A stretch of DNA of 46,628 nucleotides, taken from assembly GCA_021775735.1 (NCBI GenBank), contig JAJFHG010000031.1, positions 1-46,628 on the forward strand. Reading direction: 5' to 3'. The notes under the pieces were generated by a model that saw nothing but the letters and a program-made list of their open reading frames with translations, ran no database searches and was not told the DNA's origin. Position 1 is the first letter of the stretch, and each line of letters opens with the position of its first letter. The position numbers and the translations under genes were made by a program. Of this stretch, positions 17,358 to 25,112 are shown in pieces. This stretch comes from Hyphomicrobiaceae bacterium (GTDB taxonomy: Bacteria > Pseudomonadota > Alphaproteobacteria > Rhizobiales > Hyphomicrobiaceae).

Positions 17358-18188
17358 CTATTGCGCTTGGCTTTGGCGCCAGGGGGCTGGAACAGAGGAC
17401 TGAAAAAGCCCACCGTTGTTATCTCTCGCCTCAAGCTCGACATTGATTGTTGATGCAGGCAAACGCAGCATCAACGTCAAAGTGGGATCTTCACTCACTG
17501 GCTCAAACATTTCGATATCTGCCAGCGCTTTGCCTTCACTGCCGCGAACCTTAAGTGTTTCAATAAAGTAAGCAGGTGTATTGTCCGTTGCTAAACCGGT
17601 GTCCATCGGATGGCGCACCTTGAGCCGCACACGCGCTGAACCATCCAACTCGCGCCAGAGTTTTGCCTGCGTCTGACCAACAGTTTCAGACCAGTCCGCC
17701 ATCTTGCGTGCCATAGCTGGCGCTGAACACCCTCCACCAGCAGCGTCTAGAAATACACCACCAACGTGCCAAACACCATCACCGGTCAACGCAGCGGCGC
17801 GAACAGGTGTCGCCTGTTCAACCTTCATACGGAATGAAATATAGGGTTTAGCTTTACGCGGCGATAACGTCAGCACATGTGTAATGGGATTAAGGTCAGC
17901 AAAAACAATCAGTTTTTTCACATCACGCAAGGCGCGCGCGTCCGCCGTGACCGGCACTTGTGCCTGATTTTCAACCAAGGAGGGAACAACAACGCGCACC
18001 TTGTCATCAAAAACAATTGGCGCAGTTCCAAAGAAACGTTTTGAAAGATCTTCCCACATCGTCGAGTCTAGCGGGTCTTTTGGCATTTCTGCCTGGCTTG
18101 GCGAGGGTGCACACGCCATCATGGTGACGAGCGCAAACAAACTAAGTCTCGAGATATGCTTGATCAAAAAGTGTGGTGGCCTCTGCAT
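17358..18188 (-). CDS. SoxYZ-like fused thiol carrier, quinoprotein-associated
   Basis: A 276-residue exported protein joining a SoxY-like and a SoxZ-like half. In sulfur oxidisers SoxY carries intermediates on a cysteine at a glycine-rich swinging arm, and SoxZ is its partner. Here the arm is the internal AAGGGCSAP with C154, followed by the SoxZ-like part (VRLKVRHPMDTGLATD, then a C-terminal Ig-like strand set). The leader ends near SQA (33). ATG 18188 is preferred over the upstream in-frame start because GAGGCG precedes it. It lies between the MoxJ-like and metallohydrolase genes. There are no sulfur-oxidation (soxAXB/CD) genes here, so a carrier role tied to alcohol oxidation is inferred. 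Confidence 0.86.
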   Translation of the reverse strand: MQRPPHFLIKHISRLSLFALVTMMACAPSPSQAEMPKDPLDSTMWEDLSKRFFGTAPIVFDDKVRVVVPSLVENQAQVPVTADARALRDVKKLIVFADLNPITHVLTLSPRKAKPYISFRMKVEQATPVRAAALTGDGVWHVGGVFLDAAGGGCSAPAMARKMADWSETVGQTQAKLWRELDGSARVRLKVRHPMDTGLATDNTPAYFIETLKVRGSEGKALADIEMFEPVSEDPTLTLMLRLPASTINVELEARDNNGGLFQSSVPAPWRQSQAQ

Positions 18189-18243
18189 GTTTCGCCTCTT
18201 TGGAACACTGATCTCGTTTAACAGCACGCACGACGAAGCCGAT

Positions 18244-19119
18244 TTAACCGCCTGGTGGAATGTAGGTTATACCATATTTGGCAAATATTCCGGCCATTTC
18301 TCCACTATCTTTCAGCTTTGTAATGACGTCGCCAGCCGCATAGCCAAGATCGCGGCTATTTTCGTGCACCGCCATCGCGACCACCCAGTACTTGCGCACA
18401 ATGCCTGTCATATCTGGTTCAACCAGCGGCACTTTGAGACCCATGTCATAAAGCTGACCTTCGATGAGCGAGCGCGTCCCCATCAGCGCGACAACATCTT
18501 TGCGAGCAAACTCCTCCACACCCAAATGAGGTTTGGTGTGATGAGCGATATGCTCGATTAAAGAGCCGTCCTGGTAGGTCATCAGAAAGTAATCTGCAAC
18601 GGTGGCAAGCTGCACACCGATTTTCTTTTTCTCTTTGTTGTTCGTTTCGCTGAACGCATCAAATTTGAAGTCTGGCGCGATCAGCTCAGGATGTATCGCA
18701 ACGGCAACGCGTTCTTCAAAGTACGGATTGACGATCACGGCTTCTGTATTGCGAATGCGAAATTCCTTGTCATAGGGAATGTGCAAAACAATGTCACCGA
18801 CACCACCGCCAGTGCGTGGGCCCTGCCAGACATTGACACGCACATCATCATCTGCGGTCTCTCCGGGCATGCGCAAAATGATTTCCGCTTCGACGCCAAG
18901 TTCGCGAGCGATCACCTTGCCGATCTCAACATCAATGCCTTGCGGCTTACCTTTCTTGTCCATAAACGAGAATGGCTTGTTATCTAGATAGGCAATGACA
19001 CGGAGTGTTTTGGAAGCTTGCACCTCATCAAGCGGTCGTGCCTGGCTAGGCGTTACCGCCAAGCTAAGCACACCGAACAAAACACTAAAAAAAAAGCCGA
19101 GACGCAATGGCTGCACCAT
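18244..19119 (-). CDS. MoxJ-like periplasmic binding protein associated with quinoprotein dehydrogenase
   Basis: A 291-residue protein of the extracellular solute-binding protein family 3 fold, of the type found beside PQQ dehydrogenases (relatives of MoxJ/XoxJ). The signal peptide ends near PSQA (26). The first lobe contains LRVIAYLDNKPFSFMDKKG and IDVEIGKVIARELGV. No ABC permease or ATPase accompanies it. For XoxJ a role in helping the dehydrogenase mature or take up its cofactor has been proposed, and I infer a similar role here. Its ATG overlaps the stop of the cytochrome gene (TAATG), so translation is coupled. Confidence 0.88.
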   Translation of the reverse strand: MVQPLRLGFFFSVLFGVLSLAVTPSQARPLDEVQASKTLRVIAYLDNKPFSFMDKKGKPQGIDVEIGKVIARELGVEAEIILRMPGETADDDVRVNVWQGPRTGGGVGDIVLHIPYDKEFRIRNTEAVIVNPYFEERVAVAIHPELIAPDFKFDAFSETNNKEKKKIGVQLATVADYFLMTYQDGSLIEHIAHHTKPHLGVEEFARKDVVALMGTRSLIEGQLYDMGLKVPLVEPDMTGIVRKYWVVAMAVHENSRDLGYAAGDVITKLKDSGEMAGIFAKYGITYIPPGG

Positions 19120-19559
19120 TAGTCGTCGTCCGCCACACGCTGGGTTTCAACGTAGGTACGAATGGCCCACATCGCCTCTTGGCTGATCAAACCTTCAAAC
19201 TTTGGCATAATGGTCGTGCCATCAGATTTACGAGCGCCGTTGCGGACACGTTCAATAAACCATTCATCACCTGGATCTTCGGCTTCGAGATAACGTAGAT
19301 CAGGAGACAGTCCACCTGAAATCACCTGGAGTCCATGGCAACGTGCGCAATTTTGCGCATAACCCGAGGTGCCAATTTCAATTGCCCGCTTATTGCCGCG
19401 ATAAGGATTGTGTTCAAGCCACTCTTCACCAAGCTTATTCAAGCCAGCGGTATCTATAGGCTGTGGTGTCACATCGCCGTGTGCATAAGCTGTCGTCGCT
19501 ACGCCCGCGCACATTATCGCAGACAAAGTTAAACTCCGGAAATAATCCTTATTCATCAT
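19119..19559 (-). CDS. pedF: Cytochrome c-550, PedF-like
   Basis: A 146-residue monohaem cytochrome c. The signal peptide ends near AYAHG (27). The haem site is CARCH (71-75) and the axial methionine is likely M118 in TIMPKF. NPYRGN, SGGLSPDLR and GDEWFIERVRNGA match cytochrome c-550 of the ped (PQQ ethanol oxidation) cluster, the electron acceptor of the alcohol dehydrogenase. The start is at the ATGATG at 19559, with GGAG six bases upstream. It is the first gene of the leftward run pedF, moxJ-like, soxYZ-like, metallohydrolase. The 272 bases upstream are the divergent promoter region shared with the propeller gene. Confidence 0.9.
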   Translation of the reverse strand: MMNKDYFRSLTLSAIMCAGVATTAYAHGDVTPQPIDTAGLNKLGEEWLEHNPYRGNKRAIEIGTSGYAQNCARCHGLQVISGGLSPDLRYLEAEDPGDEWFIERVRNGARKSDGTTIMPKFEGLISQEAMWAIRTYVETQRVADDD

Positions 19560-19677
19560 CGAGGGCTCCAAGCATTCCAGTGATCCATAACGTCAGCCTA
19601 CTCATGTAAAGGGGCGTAGACACGACGAGACAGGACTAGTTGTGGTGTATTTTCTTGCCTCACGTCAAGAATTCATC

Positions 19678-19741
19678 TGAATTCAGCCTTACTCTGACAG
19701 AGACATTGTACAAAGGTCTAATTCCGCAGCATGAGTGCTGC
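19678..19741. promoter_or_regulatory. Divergent promoter region with inverted repeats and shared motif
   Basis: Within the 272-base gap between the divergent cytochrome and propeller genes I see three elements: the palindrome CTGAATTCAG (19678-19687), the motif ACATTGTACAAAGG (19703-19716, also found as ACATTGTAC at 16270), and the inverted repeat GCAGCA-TGAG-TGCTGC (19726-19741). The motif is 144 bases from the cytochrome start and 116 from the propeller start. It probably binds one or more regulators of the island. The -10/-35 boxes are not clear. Confidence 0.45.
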
Positions 19742-19831
19742 ACCTAACCTGCAAGCCAGACGGCTAAAGCCTTGACCTTGCCAGCTTGTGATTTCCGTTC
19801 AATTGCAAGTAAGACAATCAGGAAAACAAAG

Positions 19832-20830
19832 ATGCGTGGAATGACTTGGACGCTAACGCTTGTGTGTGCGGCCAGCTTGATCTTGTTATCCTTAACAGCG
19901 CGCACTCAGGCACACGAAGTCTATGTCTCAAATGAAAAAGACAACACGATTTCTGTGATTGATACGAAAAAATTGGAAGTGGTACGCACATTTCCGGTTG
20001 GAGAACGCCCGCGCGGTATCACCTTTGCGCGTGACTTCAAAAAATTCTTTGTCTGCGCCAGCGATAGCGACGCCGTTCAGGTCTATGCCGCCGATGGAAA
20101 CAAGCACCTGTACGATTTGCCATCTGGCAGCGATCCCGAGCAATTTGCCGTCTCAAACGACAACAAGCGGCTCTATATCGCCAACGAAGACAATGCCATC
20201 ACCACTATTGTTGATCTGGAAACGCGAAAAGTGATGCAACAAGTTGACGTTGGCGTTGAGCCGGAAGGCATTGCGGTCTCGCCTGATAACACGTTGGCTG
20301 TCGCAACCTCAGAAACGACCAACATGGCGCACTTCATCGACACCAAGACATTTGAGGTCTTGAACAATGTCCTTGTCGATGCCCGCCCGCGCCATGCAGA
20401 GTTCACGCCAGATGGTAAAATGGTCTGGGTATCCTCCGAAATTGGCGGAACGGTTTCAATTATCAACTCAGACACACACATCGTTGAGCACATCATCAAT
20501 TTTCAAATTCAAGGCGTGACCGATGATCTGATACAACCTGTTGGCATCAAAATGACATCGGATGGCAAGACGGCTTTTGTTGCCCTTGGCCCATCCAACC
20601 GCATTGCAGTGATTGATGTGGCGACGCACGAAGTTAAAAAGTACCTGCTTGTAGGACGCCGTGTCTGGCACATGGCGCTGACACCGGAAGAAGACCTATT
20701 GTTCTCCACCAATGGTGTTTCAAACGACGTCACCGTTGTAGACGTGAACGCACTCAAGCCAATAAAATCGATTAAGGTCGGTCGTTATCCTTGGGGGGCG
20801 GCAGTACGTCCAATGAAACCAAAATCATAA
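19832..20830 (+). CDS. PQQ-associated YVTN beta-propeller protein
   Basis: A 332-residue exported protein made of YVTN-type propeller repeats. The signal peptide ends near ARTQA (27). The mature protein opens with VYVSNEKDNTISVIDTKKL, and each blade repeats the pattern [VI]xNExDN-x-[IV]-x-[VI]D, for example IANEDNAITTIVDLET and STNGVSNDVTVVDVN. It matches the 'PQQ-dependent catabolism-associated beta-propeller' type, whose role is unknown; docking of periplasmic partners is plausible. ATG 19832 is chosen over the TTG at 19772 because AGGAAA precedes it. It heads the rightward pair with the CxxxCW gene. Confidence 0.88.
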   Translation: MRGMTWTLTLVCAASLILLSLTARTQAHEVYVSNEKDNTISVIDTKKLEVVRTFPVGERPRGITFARDFKKFFVCASDSDAVQVYAADGNKHLYDLPSGSDPEQFAVSNDNKRLYIANEDNAITTIVDLETRKVMQQVDVGVEPEGIAVSPDNTLAVATSETTNMAHFIDTKTFEVLNNVLVDARPRHAEFTPDGKMVWVSSEIGGTVSIINSDTHIVEHIINFQIQGVTDDLIQPVGIKMTSDGKTAFVALGPSNRIAVIDVATHEVKKYLLVGRRVWHMALTPEEDLLFSTNGVSNDVTVVDVNALKPIKSIKVGRYPWGAAVRPMKPKS

Positions 20831-20878
20831 ATACTCTCAGTTGTCGTTTGTGATGTGAGTCACTGAGGACCCCATCAA

Positions 20879-22051
20879 ATGCTTAGTATCTTGCGCGCCA
20901 TGAAAAACTTATCGATCATCGGCCTCGTTTTTTTGAGCACAACCATCACAATGAGTGCGGTCGCAACCCCCGCGCCAGTAGATCAAGAGCACTTTGATGC
21001 GAAGACCGGATATCGCCTGGATCGCTATCGCGCGCCGACGCCGGACAGCGTAGAGGGTGGAACGCGCATCGACATTGATGAACTAGATCGTCTTGTTCGC
21101 GATGAAAAAGCAATCCTCGTTGACGTCATGGTGGCTGAAGGTGCAGGCACCGATCCGAAAACGGGCGCATGGCGACTTTCCAAACCGCGCAAGTCAATTC
21201 CAGGCTCTGTTTGGCTGGCTGACGTTGGAAAAGGCAAACCGAAGCCAGAAATTTCAACCTACTTCAAACAGAATCTATCAGCCCTTACAGCCGGCAACAA
21301 AGAGCATCCCATCGTAATTTTCTGCATGGCCGATTGTTGGATGTCCTGGAATGCTGTTAAACGCGCGGCAAGCTATGGCTATTCGCGTGTTTATTGGTAT
21401 CCGGAAGGCACAGACGGTTGGCGTGATTGGGGTCGCCCATTTGTCGCCGCGGTACCACGTGCCTTGACGCGCGTACAACTTGCCGACGCCCGCGGTAGCA
21501 CGACCGAGGACGCTTTAAAAACGACACAACTAACAAACTCTGCCACCAATACACTGCCTCAAGGCAAGAAGACCGCAACCCTCATTTCACATGATGGCCT
21601 GCGCCAGGAGATCGCCACGGTGACCTTCAAGTCTGGCACCAAACCAGACACTGTCGCTTATGAAGTGAAGCTAATTGATGCGCCTTTCCAGGATGAGTTC
21701 CTATCCATGCGTCCATTTCGCTGCCTGCCAGACACCAAAGAGATGTGGTGTCACCTCGCCTACCCATACACCAATAAACACGAGATTAGCGCTTCAGATC
21801 TGCAAGATCTGGAATATGATCTGTTGTTCTTGTTCAAGCCGCCAAAAGGCTACGGCATCGATGCCTGGAATGGCCTCTACTTCAAGATTGAACTTCAAGG
21901 CGATGGCAACCTCACAGGCACGCTGCATGAGACGGACATGAACGTACTCGCTGTGCCACCTGATGACGGTGTGCTACGTCCCATCAGTCATGACGCATTG
22001 ACCGAAGTGGCACCCGACGCCCATCGCTTTGCAACGATTGAGATCCGATAA
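20879..22051 (+). CDS. Rhodanese-like CxxxCW protein with C-terminal extension
   Basis: A 390-residue exported protein. Residues ~35-200 resemble the PQQ-dependent catabolism-associated rhodanese-like protein. The signature is FCMADCWMSWNAVKRA with C149, C153 and W154, and VDVMVAEGAG and IPGSVWLADVG stand where rhodanese strands occur. After a linker (205-230) comes a second module (~235-390) with LSMRPFRCLPDTKEMWC (C282, C291), LEYDLLFLFKPPKGYGI and DAWNGLYFKI, for which I know no named family. I recall family members as much shorter, so this looks like a fusion. GAGGA supports ATG 20879. It probably handles thiol or persulfide chemistry with the SoxYZ-like carrier, by inference from context. 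Confidence 0.82.
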   Translation: MLSILRAMKNLSIIGLVFLSTTITMSAVATPAPVDQEHFDAKTGYRLDRYRAPTPDSVEGGTRIDIDELDRLVRDEKAILVDVMVAEGAGTDPKTGAWRLSKPRKSIPGSVWLADVGKGKPKPEISTYFKQNLSALTAGNKEHPIVIFCMADCWMSWNAVKRAASYGYSRVYWYPEGTDGWRDWGRPFVAAVPRALTRVQLADARGSTTEDALKTTQLTNSATNTLPQGKKTATLISHDGLRQEIATVTFKSGTKPDTVAYEVKLIDAPFQDEFLSMRPFRCLPDTKEMWCHLAYPYTNKHEISASDLQDLEYDLLFLFKPPKGYGIDAWNGLYFKIELQGDGNLTGTLHETDMNVLAVPPDDGVLRPISHDALTEVAPDAHRFATIEIR

Positions 22052-22079
22052 AATCTCTCGCAATTATTTCAATAAAGAA

Positions 22080-22113
22080 CCGGGGCCACCGAAGCATTCT
22101 TGGTGACTCCCGG
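22080..22113. terminator. Hairpin between convergent genes
   Basis: CCGGGGCCACC pairs imperfectly with TTGGTGACTCCCGG around a short loop, 29 bases after the CxxxCW gene and 33 before the stop of the convergent histone-like gene. TTTT follows on the plus strand. It is a likely terminator for the rightward transcript. Confidence 0.55.
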
Positions 22114-22145
22114 CCATTTTCGTTACGTACGCCATTATCTGCGAT

Positions 22146-22553
22146 CTAACGCCGACGCGCTGTTTTGCGCTTAACAGCCTTACGCTTGGTTGTTTTGCGT
22201 GCTGTTGTCTTACGCTTGGCCTTCGTTTTACGCGCTGTCGTCTTGCGTTTGGCTGTTGCTTTACGCTTTGCTGGCGCGCGCCGAACTTTCGTCTTAGCCT
22301 TTGTCTTACGCTTTGTTGTCTTGCGCTTCGCTTTGGCTTTTGTTCTTGGCTTAGCCTTCACTTTACGACGTGTTTTTGTCTTGGCTTTGGCTTTTGTTCC
22401 CACTTTGCGCTTTGATGCAACCTTGCGCTTCGCGGTCGTTTTGCGCTTGGCCTTTGCTTTGACCGTTGTGCGCCGTTTTGTTTTCACTTTGGTTTTTGCA
22501 CGCGCCTTTGTTTTTCTTTTTGCTGGGCGTCGTGCTTTAGATTTCACCGCCAT
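22146..22553 (-). CDS. Histone H1-like lysine/arginine-rich DNA-binding protein
   Basis: A 135-residue protein composed almost wholly of Lys, Arg, Ala, Thr and Val in short repeats of the kind KAKRKTTAKRK and RKTTARKT. There are no aromatic residues and no cysteine. It resembles the AT-hook/H1-C-terminal-like proteins of bacteria that coat or condense DNA. It has no folded domain I can name. ATG 22553 (MAVKSKARRP) has GAGG eight bases upstream. The in-frame start at 22583 is less likely. The opposite strand is also open over this stretch because of the repeats and should not be taken as a gene. The upstream region has several palindromes. Confidence 0.8.
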   Translation of the reverse strand: MAVKSKARRPAKRKTKARAKTKVKTKRRTTVKAKAKRKTTAKRKVASKRKVGTKAKAKTKTRRKVKAKPRTKAKAKRKTTKRKTKAKTKVRRAPAKRKATAKRKTTARKTKAKRKTTARKTTKRKAVKRKTARRR

Positions 22554-22601
22554 GCTTCCATCCTCTCTTACTCTTTCCGTCATTTATGACGAGCAACTTT
22601 T

Positions 22602-22680
22602 CACATGTCGGATGGCATGTGATGATGCAGTGTTTAAACACTTTACGTGAAAGTTGCAAATCGCACTCATAATTTGCAAC
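22602..22680 (-). promoter_or_regulatory. Cluster of palindromes upstream of the histone-like gene
   Basis: The 436-base gap 22554-22989 holds no gene but is AT-rich and dense in symmetry. It contains CACATG-8-CATGTG (22602-22621), the perfect 14-base palindrome AGTGTTTAAACACT (22629-22642) and GTTGCAAAT-10-ATTTGCAAC (22653-22680). A fourth, looser repeat TGACA-CA-TGTCA lies at 22819-22830. The first three lie 49-127 bases before the histone-like start codon, where operators or a structured 5' leader would be. I cannot identify the factor. Confidence 0.5.
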
Positions 22681-22989
22681 ACATGAACATTACAAACAAC
22701 ATCACGTCGCACCCCCGAACTTGCAAAAAATGTAGACGATGCTCGTGCGAGATTTACATTTATGCGCACATCAATACGTAGAAATTTAGAACAAATTGAA
22801 CTTACAAATTGCGCTGCATGACACATGTCAGGCGAGCCAACAAACGCATAACATTTCAAATTGTTGCAGTGCGTGAACAGCGCAGTGTCACGCGCATGCA
22901 CGTCATATTGCGAAGGTGCGTATTATTCAGCTACCAAGGTTGCCTTCAACGTGAGGATGTAAGAACGATGGTTTGCAAACGGCAGCAAG

Positions 22990-25011
22990 CTATTCAAATT
23001 CAAGAATAACTTCGTCCACTGCCAAGCTGTCACCGGGCTTTGCATTGAGGCTCTTCACAACGCCGTCACGCTCTGCGCGCAAGGTGTTTTCCATCTTCAT
23101 AGCCTCAACAACGGCCAAGCTGTCACCGGCTTGAACACTTTGACCGAGTGATACGTGAATATCCTTCACCAAGCCTGGCATGGGACACAGCAGGAATTTG
23201 CTCATGTCTGCCACGACCTTTTCAGGCATCAACGCCGCAAGTTCTGCTTCTCGCTCGGTGTATACATAAACTGGCGCCTGAATGCCGCGGTAAGACAGTG
23301 AAACTCCGTTCAAGAGCGGACGCACCAAGACGCTCACAGACTTGCCGTCAAACGTGCCCTGCCAGACAGATTGGCCCGGCCACCACGTCGACGTAACTGC
23401 GACAGGTTTACCGATCATGCTGCCATCATCGTTCAGGAAGCGGATCTCAAAGGCCTCAGGATCTTGTCCCACAACCTCGATATGAAGGCTGTTGGAGCCA
23501 ATATGGGTTACCCGTCGCTTGGCAAAGGCAACGCCTGGACCTTCCATTTGCTGCGTAATCTTGCGACGACGCACATTGTGCAGGTGATCCATAGACGCGG
23601 CCACCGCCGCCAGAACACGCGCCTCTTCCCCTTCAGGCTCGCGTGCAAGGAACCCATCCGGGTATTCCTCAGCGATAAAGCCTGTCGATAGCTCGCCAGA
23701 ACGCCAGCGTGGATGCTGCATTAATGCTGCCAGGAACGGAATATTGTGCTGGATACCATCAATGAGGAACGCGTCCAATGCCTCAGCTTGCGCATCAATC
23801 GCCTGCTCACGGGTTGGTGCATGCGTTACCAGCTTGGCGATCATCGGGTCATAGAACATCGAAATTTCGCCGCCATCAAAGACGCCGGTGTCATTGCGCA
23901 CGGTCACACCATCTTTTGTGCCTTCTGCAGGCGGGCGGTAGCGCACGAGGCGTCCAATGGATGGCAAGAAATTGCGATAAGGGTCTTCAGCATAAATTCG
24001 GCTTTCCACTGCCCAGCCATTGAGCTTCACATCCGATTGTTTGATCGCCAGCTTTTCACCTGCTGCGACACGGATCATCTGCTCAACAAGGTCGATGCCT
24101 GTGACGAGCTCCGTGACCGGGTGCTCAACCTGCAACCGTGTATTCATCTCTAGAAAAAAGAACGAGCGGTCCTGTCCAGCGACGAATTCAACCGTACCTG
24201 CACTATCGTAATCAACAGCCCTGGCAAGCGCCACAGCCTGCTCACCCATTGCCTTGCGCGTTTTCTCATCAAGGAGAGGCGAAGGTGCCTCTTCGATCAC
24301 CTTTTGGTTGCGGCGCTGAATAGAGCACTCGCGTTCACCGAGATAAATGATGTTGCCATGCTTATCGCCCATCACCTGAATTTCGATGTGTCGTGGATTA
24401 ACGATAAACTTTTCAATGAAGATACGGTCATCACCAAACGATGACTTGGCCTCGGAACGGGCAAGCTCAAAGCCCTCTTCGCATTCAGCCGCGCTGTGGG
24501 CGACGCGCATTCCCTTACCACCGCCACCGGCTGATGCTTTGATCATCACCGGATATCCGATCTCGCCTGCAATCTTCACCGCATGCTTGGCATCGGAAAT
24601 TTCGCCGAGATGACCAGGCACTGTGGATACCTTGGCTTTGGCAGCAGCTTTTTTGGATTCAATCTTATCGCCCATCGCCGCAATGGCTTTAGGGTTCGGT
24701 CCAATAAAAATAATGCCAGCTTTTTTGAGGGCAGCACAGAAGGACTCGCGTTCTGACAAAAAACCGTAGCCCGGATGGACCGCCTCTGCACCAGTCTCCT
24801 TGCAGGCGGCAATAATCTTGTCAGCGATTAGATAGCTTTCCGCCGCTGGTGGCGGACCGATATGGACAGCCTCATCGGCCATCTCAACATGGAGAGCATC
24901 TCGGTCGGCATCGGAATAGACGGCCACCGTCCTGATCCCCATAGCTTTCGCAGTCTTGATCACGCGGCACGCAATCTCGCCCCGATTTGCAATGAGAATT
25001 TTCTTGAACAT
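22990..25011 (-). CDS. pccA: Propionyl-CoA carboxylase alpha subunit (biotin carboxylase and carrier)
   Basis: A 673-residue cytoplasmic enzyme subunit that carboxylates biotin with ATP and bicarbonate and presents it to the beta subunit, making methylmalonyl-CoA from propionyl-CoA. The order is biotin carboxylase N-terminal domain (MFKKILIANRGEIACRV), ATP-grasp with the glycine-rich loop KASAGGGGKGMRV, carboxylase C-terminal domain, the BT linker region, and a biotinyl domain with VEAMKMENTL whose K639 is biotinylated. Length and order fit PccA rather than AccC (about 450 residues). Methylcrotonyl- or acetyl-CoA activity cannot be excluded from sequence. The matching beta subunit is 4 kb upstream at 29201 on the same strand, with unrelated genes between. 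Confidence 0.93.
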   Translation of the reverse strand: MFKKILIANRGEIACRVIKTAKAMGIRTVAVYSDADRDALHVEMADEAVHIGPPPAAESYLIADKIIAACKETGAEAVHPGYGFLSERESFCAALKKAGIIFIGPNPKAIAAMGDKIESKKAAAKAKVSTVPGHLGEISDAKHAVKIAGEIGYPVMIKASAGGGGKGMRVAHSAAECEEGFELARSEAKSSFGDDRIFIEKFIVNPRHIEIQVMGDKHGNIIYLGERECSIQRRNQKVIEEAPSPLLDEKTRKAMGEQAVALARAVDYDSAGTVEFVAGQDRSFFFLEMNTRLQVEHPVTELVTGIDLVEQMIRVAAGEKLAIKQSDVKLNGWAVESRIYAEDPYRNFLPSIGRLVRYRPPAEGTKDGVTVRNDTGVFDGGEISMFYDPMIAKLVTHAPTREQAIDAQAEALDAFLIDGIQHNIPFLAALMQHPRWRSGELSTGFIAEEYPDGFLAREPEGEEARVLAAVAASMDHLHNVRRRKITQQMEGPGVAFAKRRVTHIGSNSLHIEVVGQDPEAFEIRFLNDDGSMIGKPVAVTSTWWPGQSVWQGTFDGKSVSVLVRPLLNGVSLSYRGIQAPVYVYTEREAELAALMPEKVVADMSKFLLCPMPGLVKDIHVSLGQSVQAGDSLAVVEAMKMENTLRAERDGVVKSLNAKPGDSLAVDEVILEFE

Positions 25012-25112
25012 TGCCCCGAACAGCCCTTGTTGTTGTTGATTGAAAAAAGGTTGGTGGCGAGTTCTAGCGGGCTCAGTGGCTGTCGTAAACTGTGCTTAGG
25101 CGCGGTAAAACG

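Noticed and set aside
17345-17443. Longer N-terminus of the metallohydrolase
   Set aside because: It would overlap the carrier gene by 86 bases, while a Tat-like leader follows the GTG at 17344.
22146-22553. Repeat array as CRISPR or minisatellite
   Set aside because: The repetition follows codons for Lys/Arg/Ala/Thr and is irregular in length; it has no constant repeat with unique spacers.
22165-22650. Plus-strand 161-codon open frame opposite the histone-like gene
   Set aside because: It is the mirror of a Lys/Arg-repeat gene. Its product is a monotonous Leu/Val/Arg repeat, with no ribosome-binding site and no family.
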